This document shows positions 34,356 to 42,282 of a DNA stretch of 64,000 nucleotides, one piece after another. This stretch comes from Arthrobacter mobilis (GTDB taxonomy: Bacteria > Actinomycetota > Actinomycetes > Actinomycetales > Micrococcaceae). How positions within the stretch are numbered: the first letter of the stretch is position 1; every line of letters begins with the position of its first letter. The notes under the pieces are model-generated. The model saw only the letters and a program-made list of their open reading frames with translations, did no database searches and was not told where the DNA came from. A program made the position numbers and the translations under genes. The DNA is taken from NCBI RefSeq assembly GCF_012395835.1, contig NZ_JAAZSQ010000006.1, positions 136,218-200,217 on the forward strand, written 5' to 3'.

Positions 34356-36032
34356 TCAGCTGGTCCTGAGCCGCACGAGGTTGAGGACCTCCTCGAGCAT
34401 CGGGCTGGCGGGGTAGCTTTCTACCTGCGGGCCCATCGCGAGCGCAGAGATCGGAAAGGCCAGCGGCAGGGCGGGCAGGCGCCTGGCCAGCAGGTCGTTG
34501 ATGTCCAGGTAGGCCTGGGTGCGCTCCGGACCGTTCGGCAGCGCCCTGGCCCGGGCGATCCGGCTGAAGACCACGGCGCTGTTGAAGCCGAACTCCGCGC
34601 TGGGGGCGCCGAAAAGTGCTCCAACGAACTGGTCCGGATCCCGGTAGCTGCCGCTCAGCCCGGCCAGGTGCAGCTGGTGCTTCTCAGTGCCCTGGATCTG
34701 GCTGAGGTATCCGTCGTCCCAGGCCACCGGCATCGGCTTGATCGTGAGTCCGACGGCAGTGAGCTGGCGGCTGAGTTCCGCGTAGACCTTCTCCGGGGTG
34801 GGCAGGTAGGCGCGGGTGACGTTGAGCGGATAGTGGAAGGTGATCGGCTCGCCGTCGTAACCTGCCGCCTTCAGCAGGGCCCGTGCCTGCTCCGGGTCAT
34901 AGCCGTAGTAGGTGATCTGCTCGTTGTTGACGCCGAGGCTGGGCGGAATGAACTGCCTGGCCTCGCGGGTGCCTTGGAGGAAGAAGCCGTCGATCAGGGC
35001 GCCGCGGTCGATGGCATGGGCGATCGCCTGGCGCATCCGCACGTCCGCCAGCGGGCCGGAAGCCTGGTTCATGCCCAGGTACAGCACCGAGAACGGGTCC
35101 CGCGGCAGCACCTGCATGCCGTTGCGCGCCAGATCCGTATAGGTGCCGGGGGTGACCAGGTCGTAGCCGTCGATCTCACCGGCCAGCAGGTCCCGGGCGC
35201 GGGCGGCCGGATGCGGCAGCACCGTGAACTCCACCGTGGCGACCTGGCTGGCCGCACCCCAGTAGCCCTCGAAGGCGGAGAGCACCACTGTGCGGCCCTT
35301 CCAGCTCTCCAGCTTGAAGGGGCCGGTCCCCACCGGATGCAGCGCGTAGCTTGAGATTCGGGTGCCGTTGTGTTCCTCCGTCAGTTCGTCCGCCCGGCCC
35401 TTGGCCAGGGCTGCCGGGGAGGAAATGCCGAACGCCGGTGAGGCCAGGGCGGCCACCAGCCCGGTGTAGGGCCGGTTCAGGTCCAGCTGGACTTCCAGCG
35501 GGCCGAGTACCTTGCAGTCCACGTACAGCGGCTCCGCGGAGCTGTCCGCGAAGCCGCCGAAGACCGCCTCGAAGGGCAGCCTGCCTTCGGCCGGCCGGAT
35601 TTTCTTCGGCAGGTTGAACCAGCGCTCGAAGTTGATCCGGACGGCTTCGGCGTCGAACGGGGTGCCGTCGTGGAAGGTGACGCCGGAGCGGAGCGTGAAC
35701 CTGTACGAGCGGCGGTTCTCGAGCTCTTCCCATGTGGTGGCCAGCCGCGGTGCCGGCACGCCGGTGTCCGGGTCCACACCGATGAGCGGTTCCAGGATTT
35801 GCCGCGTCACCCGGAACGATTCGGTGTCCACCACCAGCGCGGCATCCAGCCCTGCCGGGCTGGCAGCGGTACCCATGGTGAACCTCAGCGGCGCGGTGGC
35901 CGGGGACGACGGCGGTGCGGATGTTCCGTTGGACGCGGTCGGGGACGGGCCGGAGGTGCAGCCGGTCAGCAGCACCGCCGCGGCCGCGGCACCGGCCTTA
36001 AGAACGGTGCGGCGCGCGGGGGACATGCTCAA
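34356..36032 (-). CDS. Peptide/nickel-type ABC transporter substrate-binding lipoprotein
   Basis: A 558-residue SBP family 5 protein. The N-terminus has a twin-arginine-like RRTVLKAG followed by a lipobox LLTGC, so it is a membrane-anchored lipoprotein. The body has typical DppA/OppA blocks ([34 protein letters not shown] and the C-terminal [17 protein letters not shown]). TTG at 36032 has GAGGAG 7 nt upstream and reads MSMSPARR; ATG at 36026 is the alternative. No permease or ATPase genes adjoin, so it is an orphan whose partners lie elsewhere. Ligand unknown. Confidence 0.85.
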   Translation of the reverse strand: MSMSPARRTVLKAGAAAAAVLLTGCTSGPSPTASNGTSAPPSSPATAPLRFTMGTAASPAGLDAALVVDTESFRVTRQILEPLIGVDPDTGVPAPRLATTWEELENRRSYRFTLRSGVTFHDGTPFDAEAVRINFERWFNLPKKIRPAEGRLPFEAVFGGFADSSAEPLYVDCKVLGPLEVQLDLNRPYTGLVAALASPAFGISSPAALAKGRADELTEEHNGTRISSYALHPVGTGPFKLESWKGRTVVLSAFEGYWGAASQVATVEFTVLPHPAARARDLLAGEIDGYDLVTPGTYTDLARNGMQVLPRDPFSVLYLGMNQASGPLADVRMRQAIAHAIDRGALIDGFFLQGTREARQFIPPSLGVNNEQITYYGYDPEQARALLKAAGYDGEPITFHYPLNVTRAYLPTPEKVYAELSRQLTAVGLTIKPMPVAWDDGYLSQIQGTEKHQLHLAGLSGSYRDPDQFVGALFGAPSAEFGFNSAVVFSRIARARALPNGPERTQAYLDINDLLARRLPALPLAFPISALAMGPQVESYPASPMLEEVLNLVRLRTS

Positions 36033-36141
36033 GCTGGTGCTCCTCGGGGCCGGCCATAAGGTGGAAGTCCAGTCTAGCGGCCGAGGGACCCGCCCCGAGC
36101 GGAGCGAGGTAAGGGAGCGGCCAGGGGTCCCCGCACGCGGA

Positions 36142-36166
36142 GCGTGTGGGGCAGGCAGCGAACGGG
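36142..36166 (-). repeat. Dispersed intergenic repeat, copy B
   Basis: 25 nt match copy A (29466-29490) at 22 positions, and both are preceded by GGTCCCCG followed by a short GC-rich stretch. It lies in the 235-nt gap upstream of the solute-binding protein gene, which holds no gene. Confidence 0.45.
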
Positions 36167-36288
36167 GAGGCCGGCAGACGCTGCCACGGGAAGGCCGCCG
36201 GTTAGGGGCGGCGTGATCTTCACCACTTGGCAGGATCCTGTGCCGGACCGGTGCCGTTTGGCCCCAGGTGGGCGATGATGGTCTTGTG

Positions 36289-36537
36289 ATGGCAGTGTCC
36301 AATGAAGATCACCGTCCGGAAGGATTCGGCTTCCGGACCGGGGTGCGCAGCGAGGCCGTGGCGATCGGGTTTGCCGTGTTGGTGCTGGCCATGGGATCGC
36401 TGTTCGTGGTGCTGGGCATCGTCCTGGCCGTGGGCGAGGGACTGTGGGGCTGGGTGCTCACCCTGGCAGTGTTCGAACTGCTCTTTATCGCCGCGTTTGC
36501 CGCGATGCTGCACATGGCCCGGCAGCGGCACCGCTGA
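36289..36537 (+). CDS. Small membrane protein of unknown function
   Basis: About 82 residues with two membrane helices (AVAIGFAVLVLAMGSLFVVL and WVLTLAVFELLFIAAFAAML) after a charged N-terminus and ending in RQRHR. ATG at 36289, GTG at 36286 and GTG at 36268 are all possible starts, and none has a clear ribosome site. It stands alone between the solute-binding lipoprotein gene and tRNA-Leu. Confidence 0.55.
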   Translation: MAVSNEDHRPEGFGFRTGVRSEAVAIGFAVLVLAMGSLFVVLGIVLAVGEGLWGWVLTLAVFELLFIAAFAAMLHMARQRHR

Positions 36538-36592
36538 GCGCCGTTCCGTCAGGTTCTCCGGTTCCGGCCGCAGGCACGTACCGGACAGGTAA

Positions 36593-36677
36593 TGGTGCGC
36601 AAGGCGGGACTTGAACCCGCACGTCCGAAGACACTGGAACCTAAATCCAGCGCGTCTGCCAATTTCGCCACTCGCGC
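36593..36677 (-). tRNA. tRNA-Leu (anticodon UAG)
   Basis: Cloverleaf read on the minus strand: acceptor GCGCGAG pairs with CTTGCGC; the anticodon stem CTGGA/TCCAG encloses loop TTTAGGT, giving UAG. A long variable arm (TGTCTTCGGACG) is typical of leucine tRNA. The 3' CCA is encoded. It reads CUN codons. Confidence 0.95.
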
Positions 36678-36791
36678 AGTGCGGTGCCGGGACCGGGCCC
36701 GGGCACCTGACAATTGTACCCGCAGCGGCTGCAGCCGGAAGGCCTGGGCCTCCTGAGGGCAGGCACAGCAGCCGGAGCGGGCTCGTGGGCG

Positions 36792-37262
36792 CTAATCGAG
36801 GCCGAGATCCCGGCGGAGCTTGGCCACGTGGCCCGTGGCCCGGACGTTGTACTGTGCGAGGGACACCTTGCCGTCCGGATCGACCACCACGGTGGAGCGG
36901 ATCAGGCCTTCGTAGACCTTGCCGTAGTTCTTCTTCTCCCCCCAGGCCCCGTACGCTGCGGCTACGGCGTGGTCGGGATCGGACAGCAGCGGGAAATTCA
37001 GGGCTTCGTTCTGCGCGAACTTCGCCAGCTTCGGCAGCGGGTCCGGGGAAATGCCGACGACGTCGTAGCCGGCTCCCTGCAGTGAGGCGATGTTGTCCCG
37101 GAAGTCGCAGGCCTGCTTGGTGCAGCCCGGTGTCGATGCGGCCGGATAGAAGTACACCACCACGTGGCGTCCGCGGAACCCGGCCAGCGAGACTTCGTTG
37201 CCCTCCGGGTCCTGCAGGGTGAAATCCGGTGCGGCGTCGCCGGTGGTCAGTCGTTCGGTCAT
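36792..37262 (-). CDS. bcp: Bcp/PrxQ-type thioredoxin-dependent peroxiredoxin
   Basis: A 156-residue peroxiredoxin that reduces hydrogen and alkyl peroxides. The active site PAASTPGCTKQACDF carries the peroxidatic C47 and the resolving C52, the atypical 2-Cys Bcp pattern. ATG at 37262 is divergent from the MarR gene across 127 nt. That MarR protein could be its oxidant-responsive regulator, but this is only positional. Confidence 0.93.
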   Translation of the reverse strand: MTERLTTGDAAPDFTLQDPEGNEVSLAGFRGRHVVVYFYPAASTPGCTKQACDFRDNIASLQGAGYDVVGISPDPLPKLAKFAQNEALNFPLLSDPDHAVAAAYGAWGEKKNYGKVYEGLIRSTVVVDPDGKVSLAQYNVRATGHVAKLRRDLGLD

Positions 37263-37377
37263 GGGCTGGCTCCTCGATGCGGCAGCTGAAGGCAGGGGAC
37301 GTTTCCACCAGCATAGCCAAATCGCCGAAAGCCCCGGCCGGCAGGGGGTGGCTTATATCGGCCAACCGTGTGCGACT

Positions 37378-37383
37378 TATAAT
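37378..37383 (+). promoter_or_regulatory. Consensus -10 box of the leaderless MarR gene
   Basis: TATAAT, with 6 nt between its end and the GTG at 37390, so transcription should start on the start codon itself. The -35 region is not recognisable. Confidence 0.6.
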
Positions 37384-37389
37384 TGGAAG

Positions 37390-37854
37390 GTGCCCGATTT
37401 GAACAGCTGGCCAACGCCGCGTCTGCTCTCCACAGCCGCGCGTCTGGTGGAACACGTGTGGAATGAAAAACTAGCGGACCTGGGGTTGACCCACGCCGGG
37501 GTGATCGCCTTGGAAGTGCTGGAAACGGAAGGTCCCATGGCCCAGACGCTGCTGGCTGCCCGGGCCCGGGTCCAGGCCCAGACCATGGGCAAGACGTTGT
37601 CCCGGCTGGAGGCGCACGGGCACATCAACCGCGCCCGCAGCCAAGCGGACCGGCGGGCCCACCGGGTGTCGATTTCCGAATCGGGCAAAGTTGCGCTCGC
37701 GCAGGCCAGGGAACTCGAGCGCAGTCTGGCTGCCGACACTGAGCAGGCCACGGACGAACTGCAGGAACTGCTGCGCGGGATCATCCGGCGGCTGGGCAGC
37801 AGCCGCTGGAGCCTGGCCGGACCGCCCCCGGCTGGCTGGACGGGCCAGGACTGA
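37390..37854 (+). CDS. MarR-family transcriptional regulator
   Basis: A 154-residue MarR protein: THAGVIALEVLETEGPM, then AQTLLAARARVQAQTMGKTLSRLEAHG as DNA-binding helices and a wing rich in Arg (RARSQADRRAHRVSISESG). GTG at 37390 sits where transcription from the perfect TATAAT box should begin, suggesting a leaderless mRNA; TTG at 37399, with AAGG upstream, is the alternative. It is divergent from bcp. Confidence 0.8.
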   Translation: MPDLNSWPTPRLLSTAARLVEHVWNEKLADLGLTHAGVIALEVLETEGPMAQTLLAARARVQAQTMGKTLSRLEAHGHINRARSQADRRAHRVSISESGKVALAQARELERSLAADTEQATDELQELLRGIIRRLGSSRWSLAGPPPAGWTGQD

Positions 37855-37855
37855 T

Positions 37856-37910
37856 ACGTGCACAGACGATGGCACCCCGCCGGCTGCGGGATGCCATCGT
37901 CTGTGCACGT
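37856..37910. terminator. Perfect 19-bp hairpin between convergent units
   Basis: ACGTGCACAGACGATGGCA (37856-37874) and its exact reverse complement (37892-37910) flank a 17-nt loop in which CCCG/CGGG can extend the stem. It begins at the MarR stop and separates it from the leftward catalase remnant. No U tract is present on either side. Confidence 0.6.
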
Positions 37911-38054
37911 GCGGACCGAGGCTGCCGGGTCACGTCCGCCCGCTCGTTCGGCCCGCAAGCGGTCAGGGTCCCCAATCCGGGAGCCGGGCTCGTCGTCGAC
38001 CTGCCTGAAGGTAGTCGTTGGCGCGTGGAGTCTGGGCCCGGGTGAGCCGGCCGG

Positions 38055-38351
38055 TCAGCTCCCGGCCCTAGGACATCTTGCGCCGGTCTGGTTGGTGGCC
38101 ACGGGGACGCGCCGGGAATTGACCGGCAGTTGCAGGTAGTCCGGGCCTGCCCGGTAGCGCTGGGTGTCGCTGTAGCCTAAGGTCCGGTCCACCAGCGTCG
38201 GCGGTGAGTCCGGTTTCGGCCAGGTCTTGGTGTCATCCAGCGGGTCCCAGTCCAGCTCGGGATGCTCGTCGTCGCTCATGATCCGCGCATACAGGCCCCA
38301 CTTCGGGTAATCGCCCCGTTCGGGTCCGGTTTGAGGGACGGCTGGCCTCAT
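38055..38351 (-). pseudogene. Catalase (KatA-type) C-terminal remnant with internal deletion
   Basis: The frame reads [20 protein letters not shown] and then [12 protein letters not shown], which match the monofunctional clade-3 catalase segment after the haem pocket. It jumps to [20 protein letters not shown], which in intact catalases lies some 40-50 residues further on and contains the haem-ligand Tyr region. The first 230 or so residues (catalytic His and Asn) and most of the C-terminus are missing; a tRNA-Lys gene occupies the upstream DNA. The fragment cannot be active. Identification is by recalled motif order and is strong over about 60 residues. Confidence 0.75.
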
Positions 38352-38432
38352 CTGTCATGGCCTTGCCTGTTCCCGGGCATGAAAGAAGCCCGCCGGAGCG
38401 GGCTGTCTGCCTGGTCCGGCGGGCTGATGACG

Positions 38433-38505
38433 TGCACCCCCCGGGACTCGAACCCGGAACCCATTGATTAAGAGTCAATTGCTCTGCCAGTTGAGCTAGA
38501 GGTGC
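38433..38505 (-). tRNA. tRNA-Lys (CUU), copy 1
   Basis: Cloverleaf on the minus strand: acceptor GCACCTC/GGGGTGC, anticodon loop CTCTTAA giving CUU, T-loop GGTTCGAGTCC. The 73-nt body is identical to copy 2, but the 3' flank is ACG, so CCA is not encoded. It lies directly upstream of the catalase remnant. Confidence 0.95.
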
Positions 38506-38632
38506 AGTGCTGCGGCTGACTCTGGAAAGGCGTCCGCAACGGTGGTTCCAAGGAACCGGCGCCCGTTTCCGGGCAAAAAGAGAACCGCCGCCGGTCGCGG
38601 ATTCCGCGTAGCCGAAGCCGGTTCCCTTTTGG

Positions 38633-38705
38633 TGCACCCCCCGGGACTCGAACCCGGAACCCATTGATTAAGAGTCAATTGCTCTGCCAGTTGAGCTAGA
38701 GGTGC
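38633..38705 (-). tRNA. tRNA-Lys (CUU), copy 2
   Basis: Identical in its 73-nt body to copy 1. Its 3' flank encodes CCA (through 38630). The 127 nt between the copies hold no gene and end in AAAAGGG on the minus strand. Confidence 0.95.
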
Positions 38706-38818
38706 AGATTTGTTTTTGTGCGGTTTCCGTGCGGTTTTACCCCCGCAGCTTCCCTCGCAACGACATGAAACACTACACGAATTCCGGGTGAAAGTGAAAT
38801 CGGAGGGGCGATTGAGAG

Positions 38819-39946
38819 CTACCTCACCGGCACTGAGAGCATGCGGTCCGGACTGCCGCCGTTCGTCAATACCCACAACGATCCGTCCGGCGCCTCGGCA
38901 GCGTCCCGCAGCCGGCCGAATTCGCCTGTGAGGTGGTCGCTGACAGCCTCACCGGAAATGGTCCCGCCCAGGTCCACGCGCCACAGCCGCTGCCCGCGCA
39001 GGGCGGCCAGCCAGGCGACGTCCTCAATGATGGCCATGCCGCTGGGGGAGGCCTCCCGCGTCGATGGCCAGACGTACGCGGCGTCGATAAAGCGCCCGTC
39101 GCCGGGTGCGCCGGTGACGACAGGCCAGCCGTAGTTGCCGCCGGGCTCGATCCGGTTCAGCTCGTCGTCCCGGTCCGGTCCGAACTCACTGATCCACAAC
39201 TGCCCGGAAGAGTCCCAGGCAAACCCTTGGACATTCCGGTGCCCGTAACTGTAGACCGGGCTGTCACCGAAGGGATTGCCCGGTGCCGGATCTCCGGCGG
39301 GGGTGATCCGCAGGACCTTCCCGGCCAGGGAGGCAAGATCCTGGGCCGTGCCTGCGTCCGTCGCGTCGCCGGTACCGATGTACAGGTGGCCGTCCGGCCC
39401 GAACTTGAGGCGGCCGCCATTGTGGAAGCCGGCCTTGGGAATCCCGCCGAGTACCAGGCGCTCATCCAGCAGTTGCCCGTCCTGCCAGCGGTAGCTGAGG
39501 ATCCGGTTGTCCTCCGGAGCGGTGAGGTAGACGAAGACCCGCTGGTCGCTCTCGAACTCCGGACTGAGCGCCAAGCCCATCAGCCCGCCCTCACCCGTCG
39601 GGTCGATCTCCGCGGGAACTTCCACCGAGGCAGCCATCCGGCCGTCGACAATGTGCTTGATCAGGCCTGAGTCGTTTTCCGAGACCAGGGCGCTGCCATC
39701 GGGCAGCACTGCGATGGACCAGGGTGTTTCCAGTCCGCTGGCCACCGTGGTCACGCTTCCGGTGCCCGCCGCAGGCTGGGAGGCGCTAGTGGCGCCGCCG
39801 GTCCCCGTCCCGGTCCCGGCGCCGTCCGGCCCGGATCCGGTGCTGCCGGGCGCCGTGCAGGCGCCGAGCGCGAGCAGGGCGGCTGCCGCCAGCGCCAGGC
39901 CTGCGGCGGGGAACCGGTTGTGCCGGCTTTGGCCGGTCGGGTTCAT
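38819..39946 (-). CDS. PQQ-dependent sugar dehydrogenase-like lipoprotein (GSDH/YliI type)
   Basis: A 375-residue secreted beta-propeller: a signal peptide with lipobox LALGAC (C29), a Gly/Thr/Ser linker, then propeller blades with glucose/sorbosone dehydrogenase signatures (LETPWSIAVLPDGSALVSE, GGLMGLALSPEF, NGGRLKFGPDGHLYIGTGDA, YGHRNVQGFAWD and the ISEFGPDRDDELNRI loop). It would oxidise aldoses on the cell surface if PQQ is available; no PQQ biosynthesis genes are nearby. Its ATG overlaps the stop of the upstream gene (TGATG), so the two are co-translated. Confidence 0.88.
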   Translation of the reverse strand: MNPTGQSRHNRFPAAGLALAAAALLALGACTAPGSTGSGPDGAGTGTGTGGATSASQPAAGTGSVTTVASGLETPWSIAVLPDGSALVSENDSGLIKHIVDGRMAASVEVPAEIDPTGEGGLMGLALSPEFESDQRVFVYLTAPEDNRILSYRWQDGQLLDERLVLGGIPKAGFHNGGRLKFGPDGHLYIGTGDATDAGTAQDLASLAGKVLRITPAGDPAPGNPFGDSPVYSYGHRNVQGFAWDSSGQLWISEFGPDRDDELNRIEPGGNYGWPVVTGAPGDGRFIDAAYVWPSTREASPSGMAIIEDVAWLAALRGQRLWRVDLGGTISGEAVSDHLTGEFGRLRDAAEAPDGSLWVLTNGGSPDRMLSVPVR

Positions 39947-40506
39947 CAGTCGCGCGGTTCCCCGTCACGGGCGTCCGGGTCGACCAGACGCTCGCCCTCG
40001 TCGCCGTCCCATTCGGATTCGTCATAGCCTGCGTCCTGCGGCAGGTCCTTGCCATCGGCGGCGTTGCCTTCCCGGCCCTTGTCCTGCATCTGCGTTCCTT
40101 TCTGTCCGGCGTCCGGGCGGTTCCCGGCCGGCGCCGGCTCGGCGGGTGAAGCCGGGGCAGTCTTCCGGATCCGCCAAGGCGACGGCTCCGACCCCGGATC
40201 GATCGGTGTGGCATGCGGGGCCACGGCGATGTCTTCAATGTACTGGTCTTCCACAGGCGGATCCGTCGCCGCGGTGTCGGCGGCACTGTAGGTCCAGCCG
40301 TCGATGGGTTCCTCCGCGGCATCCGGAACCGCGGTCCGTGCAATGGCCGCCGGTGATCCGGAGGCTGCGGCGGCAGCTGTATCGCGGGTCATTGACACCG
40401 TCCCGGCAGCAGAGGAGTTCGCGGCCACCTGGCCGGATTTATGGGTCAGCCGCCAGGCTAGTGCGGCACCCGCGGCAATGGTCAGTGTCCAGATGAAAGT
40501 ACCCAT
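39946..40506 (-). CDS. Membrane-anchored Ala/Asp-rich protein of unknown function
   Basis: A 186-residue protein: one N-terminal membrane helix (MGTFIWTLTIAAGAALAWRL) followed by a low-complexity tail rich in Ala, Pro, Asp and Glu, and strongly acidic at the end (DESEWDGDEGERLVDPDARD). ATG at 40506 was chosen because the helix begins there. No family was recognised. It overlaps the downstream sugar-dehydrogenase-like gene by TGATG. Confidence 0.65.
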   Translation of the reverse strand: MGTFIWTLTIAAGAALAWRLTHKSGQVAANSSAAGTVSMTRDTAAAAASGSPAAIARTAVPDAAEEPIDGWTYSAADTAATDPPVEDQYIEDIAVAPHATPIDPGSEPSPWRIRKTAPASPAEPAPAGNRPDAGQKGTQMQDKGREGNAADGKDLPQDAGYDESEWDGDEGERLVDPDARDGEPRD

Positions 40507-40633
40507 GGCGCTGCCTTCCCGAAGAAATTTCCCACGCCGGCTGATGCGTACGTTACGGCCACGGCCGGGACCTGTCCATAGCGTGCCGCGGCAGCGGCGC
40601 GAAAGGGACTGGCCCATCCGATAAGGTTCCTAC

Positions 40634-41578
40634 ATGGCCCAGGCGATCACCACCATTACTTTCCCGGACCCGGCCTTGCTGGAATCGGTGGCGCCGCTGC
40701 CTGCGGGATTCACAGCCGGATTGTGGGACCTGCGCGGGGACCCGGAAGGTGTGCGCGCCCAGGAGATCGACGCCGTCATCCTGCCCTATATGGCAGGAGG
40801 GGACTGGCGGGTGCTCGGCACGCTGCCGCAGCTGAAGCTGGTGCAGACCCAGACCACCGGCTATGACGGCATCGCCGAACTGGTCGGTCCGGAGGTGGCC
40901 ATTGCCAGTGCCGCCGGGGTCCATGCCGCTGCTACCGCAGAACTTGCCGTGGGCCTGGTCCTGGCCTCGCTGCGCGGCATCGACCAAATGGTGCGCGACC
41001 AGTCCGCGGCCTTCTGGAACTCGGTGCGCCGCCGGTCCCTGGCCGACAGCCGGGTGCTGCTGGTCGGCGTCGGCGGCATCGGCCGCGGGATTGGCCGCCG
41101 GCTGGAACCGTTCGAGGTTGAACTGACCAGGGTGGGCCGCACCGCCCGCGACGACGACGCCGGGCACGTGCACGGCACGGACGAACTGGTGGCCTTGGCC
41201 GGCCGGTGCGATGTGATGATCGTGGTCACCCCGCTGGACGAGGACACCCGTCATCTGGTGGATGCCGAAGTGCTGGCCGCCATGCCTGACGGCGCCCTGC
41301 TGGTGAACGTGGCCCGCGGGGCGGTGGTGGATCCGGAGGCGCTGACCAGCGAGGTGCTCTCCGGCCGGCTGAAGGCTGCGGTGGATGTCTTCGACCCCGA
41401 ACCGCTTCCGCCGGACCATCCGCTGTGGCGGAGTGATGACATCATCATTTCCCCGCATGTGGGCGGCAATACCACGGCGTTCGGGCCGCGGATGGTCAAA
41501 TTGCTGCGCAGTCAGCTGGCACGCCTGGCCCGGGGGGAGCGGCCGGAGAACCTGGTCCGGCCCGGCCCGTTCGCCTGA
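40634..41578 (+). CDS. D-isomer-specific 2-hydroxyacid dehydrogenase
   Basis: NAD-dependent dehydrogenase of 314 aa in the formate/glycerate dehydrogenase group. The nucleotide-binding motif is GVGGIGRGIG; the catalytic Arg is in NVARGAVVD, the Glu in DPEPLP and the His in SPHVGGNT. No ACT domain is present, so it is not SerA; phosphoglycerate or glyoxylate/hydroxypyruvate are possible substrates. ATG at 40634 follows AAGG. Confidence 0.88.
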   Translation: MAQAITTITFPDPALLESVAPLPAGFTAGLWDLRGDPEGVRAQEIDAVILPYMAGGDWRVLGTLPQLKLVQTQTTGYDGIAELVGPEVAIASAAGVHAAATAELAVGLVLASLRGIDQMVRDQSAAFWNSVRRRSLADSRVLLVGVGGIGRGIGRRLEPFEVELTRVGRTARDDDAGHVHGTDELVALAGRCDVMIVVTPLDEDTRHLVDAEVLAAMPDGALLVNVARGAVVDPEALTSEVLSGRLKAAVDVFDPEPLPPDHPLWRSDDIIISPHVGGNTTAFGPRMVKLLRSQLARLARGERPENLVRPGPFA

Positions 41579-41596
41579 CCGACAGAGCGGGCACGC

Positions 41597-42043
41597 CTAG
41601 GCCATGCTGATGAGCGAGGCCATGAACTGGTGGAAGTCTTCGGCGTCCTGCACCTGCTCGATGCTGCCGCTGCCCGGCAGCACCCCTTCGCCGGCCACCT
41701 CGAAGCGGAAGATGCGGCCCGTGCTGTTGCCCACCTCGTATTCGATGGTGCCCGGGTCCGGTTCCGCAGCATGCCTTCCGGCCAGCTGTACCGCGTGCGA
41801 GAGGTTGGTCATGTCGATGGCCACCGGCGTGCCGGCGGCGGCCGGCCCGGCGGGGTCGACCGGCGCGATCACCAGCTCATGCGGTCTCCAGCGGTAGCCC
41901 AGCACATAGCAGGGCCCCGGGTTGCCGGCTGTGCCCGGCTCCGGCACGGCGCTGGCGAAGACAAGGTTGTAGTCACCGTGGTTGGGGATCTGGCTGTCGA
42001 AGATGCCGCTGAGGATTTCCTTGAGTTCGTCGCTGCCGCGCAT
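41597..42043 (-). CDS. Hypothetical protein
   Basis: A 148-residue soluble protein without recognised domain. It has an amphipathic N-terminus (DELKEILSGIFDSQIPNHGDYN), several beta-strand-like stretches (PCYVLGYRWRPHELVIAPV, GRIFRFEVAGEGVLPG) and a C-terminal helix (DAEDFHQFMASLISMA). ATG at 42043 is 3 nt after the stop of the 54-residue frame upstream, so the two may form one leaderless operon. Confidence 0.65.
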   Translation of the reverse strand: MRGSDELKEILSGIFDSQIPNHGDYNLVFASAVPEPGTAGNPGPCYVLGYRWRPHELVIAPVDPAGPAAAGTPVAIDMTNLSHAVQLAGRHAAEPDPGTIEYEVGNSTGRIFRFEVAGEGVLPGSGSIEQVQDAEDFHQFMASLISMA

Positions 42044-42046
42044 GGG

Positions 42047-42211
42047 TCAGAGCACGCGGAGGGACTTCGCCGGCAGCGCGAAGTGGTCGGTTTCCGCGGC
42101 TTTCCAGGCGTGGCTGCGGGGGACCGGCCCGCCGCCCCGGTGGATGACAACGGCGGGCCGGGCCACAACGGCGGCAACGGCCAGGGCGCACAGGGCGGCT
42201 GCAGTAGTCAC
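42047..42211 (-). CDS. Small membrane protein, 54 residues
   Basis: A frame of 54 codons from GTG at 42211 with one N-terminal hydrophobic stretch (MTTAAALCALAVAAVVARPAV) and a basic/polar remainder. Its GTG falls exactly where transcription from the good minus-strand promoter at 42218-42246 should start, and it abuts the next gene by 3 nt. No homolog is known to me. Confidence 0.55.
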   Translation of the reverse strand: MTTAAALCALAVAAVVARPAVVIHRGGGPVPRSHAWKAAETDHFALPAKSLRVL

Positions 42212-42217
42212 GGCGCC

Positions 42218-42246
42218 ATTATGGCCGCATGCAAAGTGAAGTTCAA
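42218..42246 (-). promoter_or_regulatory. Promoter for the leftward small-protein operon
   Basis: Minus-strand TTGAAC (rc of 42241-42246) and CATAAT (rc of 42218-42223) are spaced by exactly 17 nt. Six nt separate the -10 box from the GTG at 42211, so the mRNA should be leaderless. Confidence 0.6.
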
Positions 42247-42251
42247 TCCAA

Positions 42252-42276
42252 CAGTTCTTATCTTGAACTGTAGAAT
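42252..42276 (+). promoter_or_regulatory. LysR gene control element
   Basis: CAGTTC (42252-42257) and GAACTG (42265-42270) are inverted copies with a 7-nt spacer, a plausible LysR autoregulatory site. It runs into TAGAAT (42271-42276), a -10 box 6 nt before the LysR ATG. Confidence 0.5.
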
Positions 42277-42282
42277 TCCTAA

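Noticed and set aside
38055-38351. Catalase fragment as a functional small protein
   Set aside because: The haem pocket His/Asn part is missing and the segments kept are joined out of register; kept as a pseudogene.
38433-38705. CRISPR-like repeats (two near-identical segments 200 nt apart)
   Set aside because: The repeated segments are tRNA-Lys genes; no repeat-spacer array is present in the window.
40634-41578. A second serA
   Set aside because: It lacks the ACT and extra substrate-binding domains, and serA proper is at 48959-50548.
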